Assembly (NCBI GenBank): GCA_031430435.1
Contig: JANPBM010000066.1
Span: 1-64,000, forward strand
Reading direction: 5' to 3'
DNA: 64,000 nt
From: JANNVK01 sp031430435
Lineage (GTDB): Bacteria > Acidobacteriota > Blastocatellia > Pyrinomonadales > Pyrinomonadaceae
Shown here one piece after another: positions 34,515-43,400 of the stretch (the stretch's first letter is position 1; each line of letters opens with the position of its first letter). The notes under the pieces are model-generated. The model ran no database searches. It had not been told where the DNA came from and saw only the letters and a program-made list of their open reading frames with translations. The position numbers and the translations under genes are program-made.

Positions 34515-34560
34515 CGACAAGTAAAAGGTGAAGAATTACCCTCAACTCTTCACACTGTCG
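34515..34560 (+). terminator. Hairpin after the heparinase-like gene
   Basis: CGACA (34515-34519) pairs with TGTCG (34556-34560), and inside them GTGAAGA (34528-34534) pairs with TCTTCAC (34547-34553). There is no strong T run, so it may mark an RNA 3' end by processing rather than intrinsic termination. The remaining gap to 34691 holds nothing I recognise. Confidence 0.45.
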
Positions 34561-34691
34561 GTTTAATTAAGTTTATTCGGAAAACTAACCGAAACACTTT
34601 TGCCGATGCGCGTAGAAGTAAAATTACGCGAAAGTTTTCAGTTTTTTGAAACAATTCGTTTCTAATCGGTTTATTTTTTACTCTTTGTTCA

Positions 34692-35753
34692 ATGTTTTCC
34701 AATCAAAAAACAAAAGTCGCGTTGGTTGCGCCTTCGATGCGGCAAATCGGCGGGCAATCTATTCAAGCAAATCGTTTGCTCGAAGCATTTGCCGACACCG
34801 AAAATATCGAATTGTTTTTCATTCCGAACAACCCCGAAACTCCGTTTCAAAACATTAAATTTTTACGCACAATTTTCGCTTCATGCAAATTTTTCCGTCT
34901 GCTTTCGGCACATACTCGCAAGGCTGATATTGTCCATATATTTTCGTCGGCAACCAGCGGTTACATTATTGCCACGCTTCCGCCGCTTTTGTTTGCAAAG
35001 GTTTACGGCAAAAAAACAATCTTGCATTATCACAGCGGAGAACTTGAAGAACACCTCAAACGTTGGAAATTTACGGCTTTGCCGACGATGAAAATGTTTA
35101 ATGAAATCATTGTTCCGTCGCAATTTTTGGTTGATGTTTTTGCAAAATTCGGCGTGAAAGCAACGGCGATTTTTAACTTTGTGGAAAGCAAACAATTTGT
35201 TTTTCGAGAGCGAAAACCTGTTTGCCCCGTTTTTCTTTCAAACCGAAATTTTGAGGTTCATTATAACGTTTCGGATATTCTTAGGGCATTCCAAATTATT
35301 CAAAAATCTCTGCCCGAATCAAGTTTGATTATTGCCGGTTTCGGCAGCGAAGAATCGAAACTGAAACAACTTGCAAAAGACTTAAGCCTTACAAACGTTG
35401 ATTTTATCGGCAAAATTGACAACGATAAAATGCCCGAAATTTATAATCGAGCCGATATTTATTTGAACGCTTCAATCGTTGATAATATGCCGCTTTCGTT
35501 TATTGAAGCATTTGCGTGCGGCTTGCCGATTGTTTCTTACGCGACCGGCGGAATTCCGTATATCGTTGAAAACGGAAAAACCGGCGTTTTGGTCGAACAA
35601 AAAGATTACAAAGCATTGGCAAACGAAGCCTTGAGGTTGTTGGAAAATCAAGATTTAACCCGGCAACTAATTTTGAACGCAAACAAAGAAGTTAAAAAAT
35701 ACAGTTTTGATAAAGTTATGGAAAATTGGTGTAAAACATATGTTCGGCGGTAA
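34692..35753 (+). CDS. Family 4 glycosyltransferase (GT-B)
   Basis: A 353-residue GT-B enzyme. The N-terminal acceptor domain has VALVAPSMRQIGGQSIQANR, and the C-terminal donor domain has SLIIAGFGSEESKLKQLA, VDFIGKIDNDKMPEIYNRAD and the E-x7-E motif in SFIEAFACGLPIV. It transfers a sugar from a nucleotide donor, probably to lipid-linked oligosaccharide. It is the last gene of the rightward polysaccharide arm, separated from the heparinase gene by 178 bases, so it may have its own promoter. Confidence 0.85.
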   Translation: MFSNQKTKVALVAPSMRQIGGQSIQANRLLEAFADTENIELFFIPNNPETPFQNIKFLRTIFASCKFFRLLSAHTRKADIVHIFSSATSGYIIATLPPLLFAKVYGKKTILHYHSGELEEHLKRWKFTALPTMKMFNEIIVPSQFLVDVFAKFGVKATAIFNFVESKQFVFRERKPVCPVFLSNRNFEVHYNVSDILRAFQIIQKSLPESSLIIAGFGSEESKLKQLAKDLSLTNVDFIGKIDNDKMPEIYNRADIYLNASIVDNMPLSFIEAFACGLPIVSYATGGIPYIVENGKTGVLVEQKDYKALANEALRLLENQDLTRQLILNANKEVKKYSFDKVMENWCKTYVRR

Positions 35754-35864
35754 AAATTTTAGAAAAACGGAATTGACTTTGCATTTTGAACATCAGTTGC
35801 ATCAAAATAAATCATCCGCAAATTTTGGCTGTATTATTATGTTTTTCAAAAAACAAACAAAACC

Positions 35865-36371
35865 ATGAAAATTTCAACAAAAATATTCGCCATATATTTT
35901 TCTGCCGTTTTTTTTTCGCTTTCCGTTTTTGCACAGAACTCTGATTTGATATTGGAAAACGATGTAAAACCGCACAAAGAAATTGACGAAATTTACAAAA
36001 CTTTCAGCAAAGGTTACAAAGAATTAGACATTGATTTGGTTGCAAATTTATATACCGAAGACGCAAATTATTTGGCTTCCGGAAATAAGATGACAGCCGG
36101 AAAAGAAAAAATACGCGAAAATTTCGGAAGTTTTTTTGAAAGTGTTAAGAAAAACGGCAACACGATGAATATCAAGTTTCGTATTTTGCAACGCAATATT
36201 GATAAAAAACTAGGCTATGAAGTTGGAATTTACACGCTTACAACCTTTAAAGACGGCAAACAAATCGGGACAGGGCAAGGAAAATTTTTCGTTGTAACAA
36301 AGAAAATCGGCAATAAATGGTTTTTCCGTTTTGACGGTTACAGCGGTTTAGATATTGAAAATAAAGAGTAA
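35865..36371 (+). CDS. Secreted SnoaL/DUF4440-like protein
   Basis: A 168-residue protein with a signal peptide ending at SVFAQ (about residue 24). The mature part has the cone-shaped SnoaL-like pattern (YKTFSKGYKELDIDLVANLY then TEDANYLASGNKMTAGKEKI) and a closing KKIGNKWFFRFDGYSG. DUF4440 proteins bind small ligands or act as modest enzymes; no catalytic residue can be named. It is followed after 4 bases by the M14 peptidase gene, so the two are co-transcribed and both exported. Confidence 0.75.
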   Translation: MKISTKIFAIYFSAVFFSLSVFAQNSDLILENDVKPHKEIDEIYKTFSKGYKELDIDLVANLYTEDANYLASGNKMTAGKEKIRENFGSFFESVKKNGNTMNIKFRILQRNIDKKLGYEVGIYTLTTFKDGKQIGTGQGKFFVVTKKIGNKWFFRFDGYSGLDIENKE

Positions 36372-36375
36372 ATTT

Positions 36376-38766
36376 ATGTTGAAAAAAATTTTATCCGTGT
36401 TTATTTGCGGTTGTCTGTGGACAATTTTTGCTTTTGCACAAACAATTCCAACGCCGAAAGATGTAATCAGTTTTACGCCCGGCGATGACCGAAAACTTGC
36501 GAGTTGGAATCAGGTTTTGGATTATTTTCAAAAGCTGGATAAAGCGTCTGACCGCGTAAAATTTGAAGAAATCGGTAAAACAACGATGGGCGTTCCGTTT
36601 GTTTACGCGACAATTTCTTCGCCCGCGAACCTTAAAAAACTTGAATTTTACAAACAAATCAACGCCAAACTTGCCGATCCGCGTTTGATAAAATCGAATG
36701 AAAAAATTGCCAAACAACTTATCAAACAAGGAAAAACAATCGTTTTAATTACTTGCGGAGTTCATTCGAATGAAGTTGGTTCAACGCTTTCTTCGATGCT
36801 GATTGCCGAAAAACTCGCGAACGCAAAAGATGCGGAAACCTTAAAAATACTTGATGAAACAATAATTTTACTTGTTCCTTCGCTAAATCCGGACGGCGTT
36901 GACATCATTAAAAATTGGTATGACAAAACTTTGGGAACGCCTTACGAAGGAACCGATCCGCCCGAACTTTATCACAAATACGTCGGACACGATAATAACC
37001 GAGATTGGTATGCGTTTACGCAAGTTGAAACGCAATTAACCGTTGATAAAATCCACAATGTTTGGCATCCGCAAATTGTCAACGATATTCATCAGCAAGG
37101 CGCTTTCGGGGCAAGACTTTTTTTGCCGCCATACACGCAACCCGTTGAACCGAACGTGCCGAAACAAATTGTGGAAGGTTACACCGAACTCGGAAATTTT
37201 GTTGCGGATTCAATGCGGAGCGAAGGTTTTGCTGGAATTACAACCGATTCCACATACGATGCGTGGACACCCGCTAGAGCGTATTCGCACTATCACGGCG
37301 GCGTTAGGATTTTGTCTGAAACTGCTTCGGCACGCCTTGCGACACCGATAACTGTTCCGTTTGAAAGACTTCGCGGCGATCAAGGTTATGATGCAAAGGT
37401 TGAATCAAAGAATTTTTCACCTGTTTGGAAAGGCGGCGAATGGCATCTCCGCGACATTACGAATTATATGACAACCGCCGCGTTCAAGATTCTGAAACAC
37501 GCTTCGGCGAACAGAGAAAAATGGCTGTCAAGATTTTATTCGATTGGGAAAGAAGCGGTGAGACCGAGGAGGAAGGGCGAGTTGTTTGCGTACGCTTTCG
37601 ATGTTGAACATAACGCTAATTTTCCGCTTTTGCAAACTCTCGCTAAGGCAGGAGTTGAATACAAATATGAGGGAAATCTTAAAATAAATGGGCGTGCCGT
37701 TGAAAATTACGCACTTGTCTTGCCGATGAATCAACCTTATGGAGCGTTTGCAAAGGCGTTAATTGAAACGCAGAAATATCCTGATTTGCTAGATGAAAAA
37801 GGCTTGCCAATTCCGCCTTATGACGTAACTGCGCATAGTCTTGGGCTACTGATGGGATCGAGCAGATACATGGAAGTGCGAGATTCTTTTGTGATTTCAA
37901 AACCGAACAACAATTCGGCAGGCAACAATCCAACTCGAGTGTTTCCAAATGTGAGTCCAAATTTTTTGCTATATCGATCCAATGTGCCAACCATGGACGA
38001 AGGTTGGACTCGTTGGGTTTTTGATGAGTATAGTCAAGAAATTTCTGAACGGATTGGATATTACTTTAAATATATATCGGCTAACGACCATAAAATTCGA
38101 GAAGGAAAATTCTACCACCTGCCGGATGATTACGATGAGCCGCCACCGCCACCGCCCGGATCCGGCTCAAAAGCCGAGGAACCTCCGAAGGTGTTTTACA
38201 AATCAATCATCTTCGCCGACCAATCCCCAAAAGCGATGCTCGAAGGACACCCGAAAGGCACAATGCCCGATCAATACACAGGCGGAATCGGTAAAGAAGG
38301 CGTGGCTAATTTGAAGAAATTTGTTGAAGACGGCGGAACTTTGGTTTTCCTGAATCGAGCGTCCGATTTTGCAATCGAGCAGTTTAATTTGCCGATAAAA
38401 GATGTAACATTCGGATTAAACCGCAAAGATTTTTATATTCCGGGTTCAATTTTGCGAACGGAATTAGACACAAATCACAAAATTGCCAAAGGTATGGAAA
38501 AAGATTCGATTGCGTGGTTTGAAAATTCGCCGGCGTTTGAGGTTTTGGATAAAACAAATGTCGAAATTATCGCCAAATATCCCGATAATCCGAAAGATAT
38601 TTTGCTGTCGGGTTGGGCTTTGGGTGCAGAGAAAATTGCGGGAAAAGCGGCACTTGTTTCTGTCAAAATCGGCAAAGGAAAGATAGTTTTATTCGGCTTC
38701 AGACCGCAATATCGCGGACAATCGTTGGCGACATTTCCGTTGTTTTTTAATGCGATTGCGAATTAG
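36376..38766 (+). CDS. Secreted M14-family zinc carboxypeptidase-like protein
   Basis: About 796 residues with a signal peptide (cleavage near AFAQT, residue 22). The zinc site is H-x2-E in GVHSNEVGS (H130, E133), with NPDGVDI and DNNRDWYAF as conserved M14 substrate-side segments, NDIHQQGAFGARLF as a probable third-ligand region, and the catalytic glutamate likely in LSETASARLATP (near residue 315). A Pro-rich segment (PPPPPPGSGSKAEEPP) precedes a C-terminal domain of about 200 residues like a glutamine-amidotransferase fold. Such proteins trim peptides outside the membrane. ATG 36376 is chosen because it starts the signal peptide. Confidence 0.85.
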   Translation: MLKKILSVFICGCLWTIFAFAQTIPTPKDVISFTPGDDRKLASWNQVLDYFQKLDKASDRVKFEEIGKTTMGVPFVYATISSPANLKKLEFYKQINAKLADPRLIKSNEKIAKQLIKQGKTIVLITCGVHSNEVGSTLSSMLIAEKLANAKDAETLKILDETIILLVPSLNPDGVDIIKNWYDKTLGTPYEGTDPPELYHKYVGHDNNRDWYAFTQVETQLTVDKIHNVWHPQIVNDIHQQGAFGARLFLPPYTQPVEPNVPKQIVEGYTELGNFVADSMRSEGFAGITTDSTYDAWTPARAYSHYHGGVRILSETASARLATPITVPFERLRGDQGYDAKVESKNFSPVWKGGEWHLRDITNYMTTAAFKILKHASANREKWLSRFYSIGKEAVRPRRKGELFAYAFDVEHNANFPLLQTLAKAGVEYKYEGNLKINGRAVENYALVLPMNQPYGAFAKALIETQKYPDLLDEKGLPIPPYDVTAHSLGLLMGSSRYMEVRDSFVISKPNNNSAGNNPTRVFPNVSPNFLLYRSNVPTMDEGWTRWVFDEYSQEISERIGYYFKYISANDHKIREGKFYHLPDDYDEPPPPPPGSGSKAEEPPKVFYKSIIFADQSPKAMLEGHPKGTMPDQYTGGIGKEGVANLKKFVEDGGTLVFLNRASDFAIEQFNLPIKDVTFGLNRKDFYIPGSILRTELDTNHKIAKGMEKDSIAWFENSPAFEVLDKTNVEIIAKYPDNPKDILLSGWALGAEKIAGKAALVSVKIGKGKIVLFGFRPQYRGQSLATFPLFFNAIAN

Positions 38767-38862
38767 AATATTTTTTCAAAATAATTTGACACCTTTCTCC
38801 AGTTTTTCTCGCGATTAGTATTGAGCGCAAAAATTTCGATAAATTATACGGAGAGAAAATAT

Positions 38863-39411
38863 ATGTCAGTTTCAAATTGGATGAGTTGGGAAGGCGGAGT
38901 TGATTTGGTTGCTTTATCAAACGAAAATATGCCGATGCCGAATATCATTGTTCACGTTGCCCGAATGGTTCATACGCCGGTCGGTTCGGCGGCTTCGGGC
39001 ATGATTTTGTTGCCTGATGCAACGGGAATGCCGAAAGTTATGGGTTTTATTTCAACCGATAAAGCAGTCGGCGATTATTTCGGCAAAAATGTGTTTGCGG
39101 GAACGCCGTTTGAATCTGCTCCAACCATTATCGGCGAAATCACGGTTGAAACCGACTATCCGCGAACCGCCAAAGTTACGGTTAAAATCGACGGTTGCGA
39201 AATTATTTCGGAACTTTCGGATTTAGGCGAAACAATTCGTGTTATCCGTCAATCGCCGGATTTGCCGTTTCACGAAAGTTCGTTGGAAGCAAAGGCTTGG
39301 AGAACAAAATTAACCGTTGACGGCGAAGAATTTTCGGTCGTTATTCCGCCTTTCGGAATGTCCGGCGGACCTGCGGCGGTTTATTCGCCGGTCGGATTTT
39401 ATTCGCGTTAG
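38863..39411 (+). CDS. Conserved hypothetical protein, 182 residues
   Basis: I do not recognise it. It is beta-rich and hydrophobic without a signal peptide or clear membrane helix, with segments HVARMVHTPVGSAASGM, KVMGFISTDKAVGDYFG and a glycine/proline-rich end (IPPFGMSGGPAAVYSPVGFY). A single Cys occurs in the middle (DGCEII). ATG 38863 is well supported by GGAGAG about six bases upstream; the upstream TTG at 38821 is not. It stands alone between the peptidase and a lipoprotein gene. Confidence 0.65.
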   Translation: MSVSNWMSWEGGVDLVALSNENMPMPNIIVHVARMVHTPVGSAASGMILLPDATGMPKVMGFISTDKAVGDYFGKNVFAGTPFESAPTIIGEITVETDYPRTAKVTVKIDGCEIISELSDLGETIRVIRQSPDLPFHESSLEAKAWRTKLTVDGEEFSVVIPPFGMSGGPAAVYSPVGFYSR

Positions 39412-39464
39412 CGCAGGAAGTTTTATTGCTTACGTTCTACTTTTTTAATTGATTTGAAAAAAAT

Positions 39465-40361
39465 ATGAAGCAGCAAATTTTAATAATTTCAGCCTTGTTT
39501 TTAACTTTATTTTCGGCTTGCGAAACACGCGAAACAGGTAATATCAAAGACGTTACGCAATCTGAAATCTACCAAGATTTAAGTTTTATATCCGACGGTT
39601 CAGCTACAAAGGCGCGAGCAACATTTAGTTTCGCGGGCGTTCGCGGAACGACTTTGAAACTGACAAATCCGAGTAAAGTTTTATTCAACGGACAACCTTT
39701 GGAAGAAAAAACCGGACAATATTCGGGAACATATTACGAGAAAACTTTCGACACGGTTTTAAGCGACGGGAATTTTACGTTTACCGATACAAAAGGCAAA
39801 ACTTACACAAATAAAGTCGAACTTCCCGCAATTGATTTCAAAGTTTTACAGTTGACGATAAACCGGACGGCGGTTACAAACTTGCCGGTCGTAAACGGCG
39901 CAAAAGTTGGCGAATCATCCGTCGAGTTGGAAATATCCTATCAAGACAAACAAGGTTTTCAAAGAAAATATATGTCGGTTTTGGCACAGAAAAAAGATGA
40001 AGAATCAGCTTATTTCGATGCAAAAACTCGGTCAATCGTGATTGAACCCGTTATTTGGCAAAGCATTAAAGCCGCTCAAGTTAAAATAAAAATAACGTCG
40101 AAAGCGTCCGCTGATCTTCAGCAAGGAACATCAATCGGCGGAAAAATAAATTCCGAATACGGCGGAAAAACAGTTTCGATAATCTTATCGGGCAAAAGCG
40201 CGGCAACGATTTCGGCAATTATTCCAAAGTCGAACACAAACACCCGATCGGCAAATACGGTCGCAACGACGAACACAAATTCAACGGCTGATCTCGCAAA
40301 TATTGCCGCCGACTCCGCGACTAAAAAGCCTTTGGCAAAAAAACGAATAATCCAAAAATAA
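39465..40361 (+). CDS. Predicted lipoprotein of unknown function
   Basis: A 298-residue protein with a lipoprotein signal: a hydrophobic stretch ILIISALFLTLF followed by the lipobox FSAC (Cys19). The mature part is beta-rich (SYQDKQGFQRKYMSVLAQKK) with an Asn/Thr-rich low-complexity tail (NTNTRSANTVATTNTNS) and a basic end (KKPLAKKRIIQK). It is probably anchored to a membrane facing the periplasm or exterior. No domain is recognised. Confidence 0.7.
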   Translation: MKQQILIISALFLTLFSACETRETGNIKDVTQSEIYQDLSFISDGSATKARATFSFAGVRGTTLKLTNPSKVLFNGQPLEEKTGQYSGTYYEKTFDTVLSDGNFTFTDTKGKTYTNKVELPAIDFKVLQLTINRTAVTNLPVVNGAKVGESSVELEISYQDKQGFQRKYMSVLAQKKDEESAYFDAKTRSIVIEPVIWQSIKAAQVKIKITSKASADLQQGTSIGGKINSEYGGKTVSIILSGKSAATISAIIPKSNTNTRSANTVATTNTNSTADLANIAADSATKKPLAKKRIIQK

Positions 40362-40465
40362 AATTCATAAGAAAATCAGACAGTTTGCACAGGTTTCCGC
40401 CAAACCGGAGCAAGTCGCTTTTTATTACGCCAATCTCAAATAGTTACAAAATTCATTTTCCTTTT

Positions 40466-40491
40466 GCCGCGAATTCGTGTAAATTCGTGGC
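40466..40491. repeat. AATTCGTG palindromic repeat
   Basis: GCCGCGAATT and AATTCGTGGC form a near-perfect inverted pair with AATTCG repeated on both sides. It lies just before the acetyltransferase start, and would be read as a spurious N-terminal extension if an upstream TTG were used. Confidence 0.6.
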
Positions 40492-40502
40492 TGAAACTCG
40501 TT

Positions 40503-41045
40503 ATGAAAATTAGAATTGCAAAAATTGAAGATGCGACGAACTTGGCTCAAATCGGTTGGCAATCGTTTCACGAAGCCTTTGCCGGACATCCGAAAAACAA
40601 TCCCGTTGATATGAAAAATTATATGGACGAAGCCTTTAGCACGGAAACAATTCGGCGTGATTTGAGTGCTGCGGACACAATTTATTTTGTTGCGGAAGTC
40701 GCGGAAAAAATTGTCGGCTATGCGAAGTTGAAAACAAATTCGCGCGAAGATTGTATTTCGGGTAGAAATCCGCTGGAACTTTGTCGGCTCTATAATTTGC
40801 GGGAATTCATCGGCAAAGGAATCGGTAAAGCGTTGATGTTGCAATGTTTAGAGTTTGCCGAAGGAAACGGCAACGATATTTTTTGGCTCGGCGTTTGGGA
40901 GTTTAACGACAACGCTCAAAGGTTTTACGCGAAATTCGGCTTTGAAAAATGCGGCGAACATATTTTCCGACTCGGCAGCGACCCGCAAACCGATTGGTTG
41001 ATGCAAACAACCGTCGGCGAAAAATTACAGCCGAAATTCTATTGA
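40503..41045 (+). CDS. GNAT-family N-acetyltransferase
   Basis: About 180 residues. The N-terminal strand-helix is MKIRIAKIEDATNLAQIGW, the acetyl-CoA loop is LREFIGKGIGKALMLQCLE (Q/R-x2-G-x-G/A type) and the closing strand is FWLGVWEFNDNAQRFYAKFG with FEKCGEHIF. It transfers an acetyl group from acetyl-CoA to an amine; the substrate is not predictable. ATG 40503 is used because the upstream in-frame codons are a palindromic repeat. It overlaps the convergent PBP4 gene by 7 bases. Confidence 0.85.
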   Translation: MKIRIAKIEDATNLAQIGWQSFHEAFAGHPKNNPVDMKNYMDEAFSTETIRRDLSAADTIYFVAEVAEKIVGYAKLKTNSREDCISGRNPLELCRLYNLREFIGKGIGKALMLQCLEFAEGNGNDIFWLGVWEFNDNAQRFYAKFGFEKCGEHIFRLGSDPQTDWLMQTTVGEKLQPKFY

Positions 41046-42673
41046 GTTTTTCCGTTAAAATTTGCCAACGCCAAGACAATTTCATCGATTGTATTGTTCC
41101 GCAATTTGCCGTCGTTGACACCGTTGATGATGATTGAAAAAACTAATTTTTCGCCCGCAGCAGTTGTAACGTAACCTGTCAAAGCCGAAACTTGGTCGAT
41201 TGTACCGGTTTTTCCGCGAACATTATTTGCCGCTAAAGTGTTGATAAATCTGTTTTTAAGCGTTCCGTCAACGGCACCGATGGTCAGCGAATCTCGCCAA
41301 ACGCGGGCGAAACGACTCTGCGACATATAAATATAAAGTTGAACATTCGACGCGGGCGTAACCAAATTATGCCGCGAAAGCCCCGAACCGTCGTGTTGAA
41401 TAACGGCATCGGCGGGAATTCCGATTGATTGCAAAAAAGCTGAAACAACCGACAAGCCTCGCTCGTCGCTCGTCAATTTCGGATCGGTTTTATCCCCGAT
41501 TTGTTCGCCGAGCGTCCGCAAAATTGTTTCCGTAAACATATTTTGACTCGGCTTCATAGTTTTTGCGGCGATGACGCTTAGCGGCGGAGATTCGAGTCGG
41601 GCGAGTTCAATCGGAGCCGTTGTTGATGCAACCGCAAGCATTTTTTTGTCGCCTGCGCCGATAACTTTATTTTGCCCGATAACCGTAACTCCTTTTTGTT
41701 GAAGCATTTGGCGAAGCATTTCAACCAACAGCAGTGCCGGACGCGAAACTGTGATGTAACCGCGAAAACCTCTGTCGTCAATCGGTATTGTTCCCGAAAT
41801 TTCGAGTATATTGCGGTCGAGTTTTTTCTCGATTTTAAGTTCGCGTTTACCGCCCGAAACAGTTGTGGCACAAGTGTTTTTGACTTGTATTTGCGAGTTA
41901 AACGGCATTATTTGAACAACGCACGGCGAACCGACGACGGCAGGTTTGACAAATAAATCGACGGCGTTATCAAGCACCGACAAGGCTGAAATTTCCGCGC
42001 CCGAATACCATTGCAAATCATCCCATTCCCAAGTAAACGGAATCGCGTTGCCGGTGAAATAACTTTCGTCGCCGACCAAATTTCCTTCGATTCGTTTCAC
42101 GCCCGAAGCAACGATTTTATTCGCCAAAGGTTCGACGACTTTCAGATAATCGGCATTTGTAAAAATAGTCGAAGCAGGCGTGTTCGGTTGCGTAAAAGCC
42201 GGTGACATCGAAACGTCGCCGCGTCCGTAAATGCTCAAATCTCCTTTAATAACACCGTTTACATCAGGTTTCGCCGACACGTAAACGCTCGTCGTAAACT
42301 TGAAATCGGGCGTTAATTTTTCGATTGCGGTTGCCACCGTGTAACTTTTCATATTTGACGCGGGCATAAAATACTTTTCCGCATCGTTTTCAAAAATCAC
42401 TTTATTTGTATCTAGGGAAACGATTTTTACGCCAAGTTTTCCGCGTTGCGTAACGGGACGCGCGACGATTTCACGAAGACGATTTTGCAAATCGGCGATT
42501 GTCTGCGGAATCGGAGCAACCTGAGCAACCGGAGTTGGTGTCGGAGTCGGAGCAATAGTTATTCTGAGCGGGCGAACAAGCGGAGTCGGGGCAGGTTTTT
42601 GTTGTGCCGAAATACCGAAATTTAACGCTAAACAAATTAACGCCGAATAAATTAAAAGTTTTTTGTTTTTCAT
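41039..42673 (-). CDS. dacB: D-alanyl-D-alanine carboxypeptidase/endopeptidase (PBP4 class)
   Basis: About 544 residues with a signal peptide ending near GISAQQ. The active-site triad of the S13 family is present: S-x2-K in MPASNMKSYTVATA, S-x-N in PSQNMFTETIL and K-T-G in VRGKTGTIDQVS. It removes or cuts D-Ala cross-links in periplasmic peptidoglycan. A Pro/Thr-rich stretch (PTPTPTPVAQVAP) follows the signal peptide. ATG 42673 has GGAG upstream, while the longer frame adds an unsupported N-terminus. It is divergent from the miniprotein operon. Confidence 0.88.
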   Translation of the reverse strand: MKNKKLLIYSALICLALNFGISAQQKPAPTPLVRPLRITIAPTPTPTPVAQVAPIPQTIADLQNRLREIVARPVTQRGKLGVKIVSLDTNKVIFENDAEKYFMPASNMKSYTVATAIEKLTPDFKFTTSVYVSAKPDVNGVIKGDLSIYGRGDVSMSPAFTQPNTPASTIFTNADYLKVVEPLANKIVASGVKRIEGNLVGDESYFTGNAIPFTWEWDDLQWYSGAEISALSVLDNAVDLFVKPAVVGSPCVVQIMPFNSQIQVKNTCATTVSGGKRELKIEKKLDRNILEISGTIPIDDRGFRGYITVSRPALLLVEMLRQMLQQKGVTVIGQNKVIGAGDKKMLAVASTTAPIELARLESPPLSVIAAKTMKPSQNMFTETILRTLGEQIGDKTDPKLTSDERGLSVVSAFLQSIGIPADAVIQHDGSGLSRHNLVTPASNVQLYIYMSQSRFARVWRDSLTIGAVDGTLKNRFINTLAANNVRGKTGTIDQVSALTGYVTTAAGEKLVFSIIINGVNDGKLRNNTIDEIVLALANFNGKTQ

Positions 42674-42805
42674 ATTGTTCTCCGAAAAGCCCGAAATAAT
42701 TACTCTGAATTTTAGCAAACAAAAAGCCGCAAGTCTTTATATGGCGAAAATAATTATAATCAAATCTAGTTTTATTTTTTAAATAATAAAAGAGTGCAAA
42801 AGCAT

Positions 42806-42834
42806 TTGACAGTGTGTGTGTGTAGTGCTAACAT
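42806..42834 (+). promoter_or_regulatory. Sigma70-type promoter with (GT)6 spacer
   Basis: TTGACA (42806-42811, perfect -35) and TAACAT (42829-42834, 4 of 6 to the -10 consensus) are separated by exactly 17 bases. The spacer contains six GT units (42812-42823). It lies 55 bases before the first miniprotein gene, so the transcript would start near 42841. A dinucleotide tract between -35 and -10 could change spacing by two bases through slippage. Confidence 0.7.
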
Positions 42835-42889
42835 TGTGGGCAGTCAGACAATTTCAATCTTAAAATCCTAAATCTATACGAGGTAAAAA

Positions 42890-43123
42890 ATGAAAAGCAG
42901 TAATTGGAAAAAAATTATATTTTATTGTTCCACAATTGCATTGATGATTTTTGCGAGTCTTCAGTTTGATTTTGGGACAGCGGCGGCAGGAACATCTTGT
43001 TGTACTTTCGGCGTAGATTGCGGTAGAACGAAAACTTGTTGTAATCCGGATTTGAATCAACGGGATTGTTCGGCAGCAGTTAAAAATTATTGTCGAAGAA
43101 GTTGTGGTCCTTTACCTGATTAA
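42890..43123 (+). CDS. Exported eight-cysteine miniprotein 1
   Basis: A 77-residue precursor. A basic start (KSSNWKK) and hydrophobic stretch IIFYCSTIALMIFASL form a signal peptide or anchor, with likely cleavage after GTAAAG. The mature part of about 43 residues has eight cysteines in the pattern CC-x5-C-x5-CC-x8-C-x7-C-x3-C, enough for four disulfides. It has AGG about seven bases upstream. I know no family with this pattern; defensin-like, bacteriocin-like or structural roles are all possible. The paralogue follows after 23 bases, then a thioredoxin-like gene that could help fold it. Confidence 0.75.
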   Translation: MKSSNWKKIIFYCSTIALMIFASLQFDFGTAAAGTSCCTFGVDCGRTKTCCNPDLNQRDCSAAVKNYCRRSCGPLPD

Positions 43124-43146
43124 GAAATTTTTGGAGGCAAATAACT

Positions 43147-43380
43147 ATGTTTAATAAAAATATTAAAAGTTTAGCATTCTATCTCGGGATGTTGACTCTT
43201 ATGTTAGCAGCTTTGTCTGCTTTCGACTTTTCAAAAGTTACAGTATCTGCTGCTGCTTGCTGTTCGTATGGAGTTGACTGCAAAAACACAACCTGTTGTA
43301 ACGCTTACGTTGGACAAGCCGCATGTTCTTCGACCAGAACAGGATATTGTCGCAGAGTTTGCAATACTTACGATGATTAG
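43147..43380 (+). CDS. Exported eight-cysteine miniprotein 2
   Basis: A 77-residue paralogue of the preceding gene. Signal-like segment LAFYLGMLTLMLAALSAF is followed by probable cleavage after TVSAAA. The mature part shows CC-x5-C-x4-CC-x8-C-x7-C-x3-C, the same scaffold with one residue less between the third and fourth cysteines. GVDC and YCRR are shared with copy 1, while loops differ strongly (NAYVGQAA against NPDLNQRD), so the loops may be under diversifying pressure. GGAGG lies eight bases before ATG. It is the second gene of a four-gene operon. Confidence 0.77.
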   Translation: MFNKNIKSLAFYLGMLTLMLAALSAFDFSKVTVSAAACCSYGVDCKNTTCCNAYVGQAACSSTRTGYCRRVCNTYDD

Positions 43381-43400
43381 TTTATTTCCATAACAAAACA

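Noticed and set aside
40464..40502. N-terminal extension of the acetyltransferase
   Set aside because: The extra residues are translation of the AATTCGTG palindromic repeat, and GNAT proteins begin at the MKIRIAKI strand.
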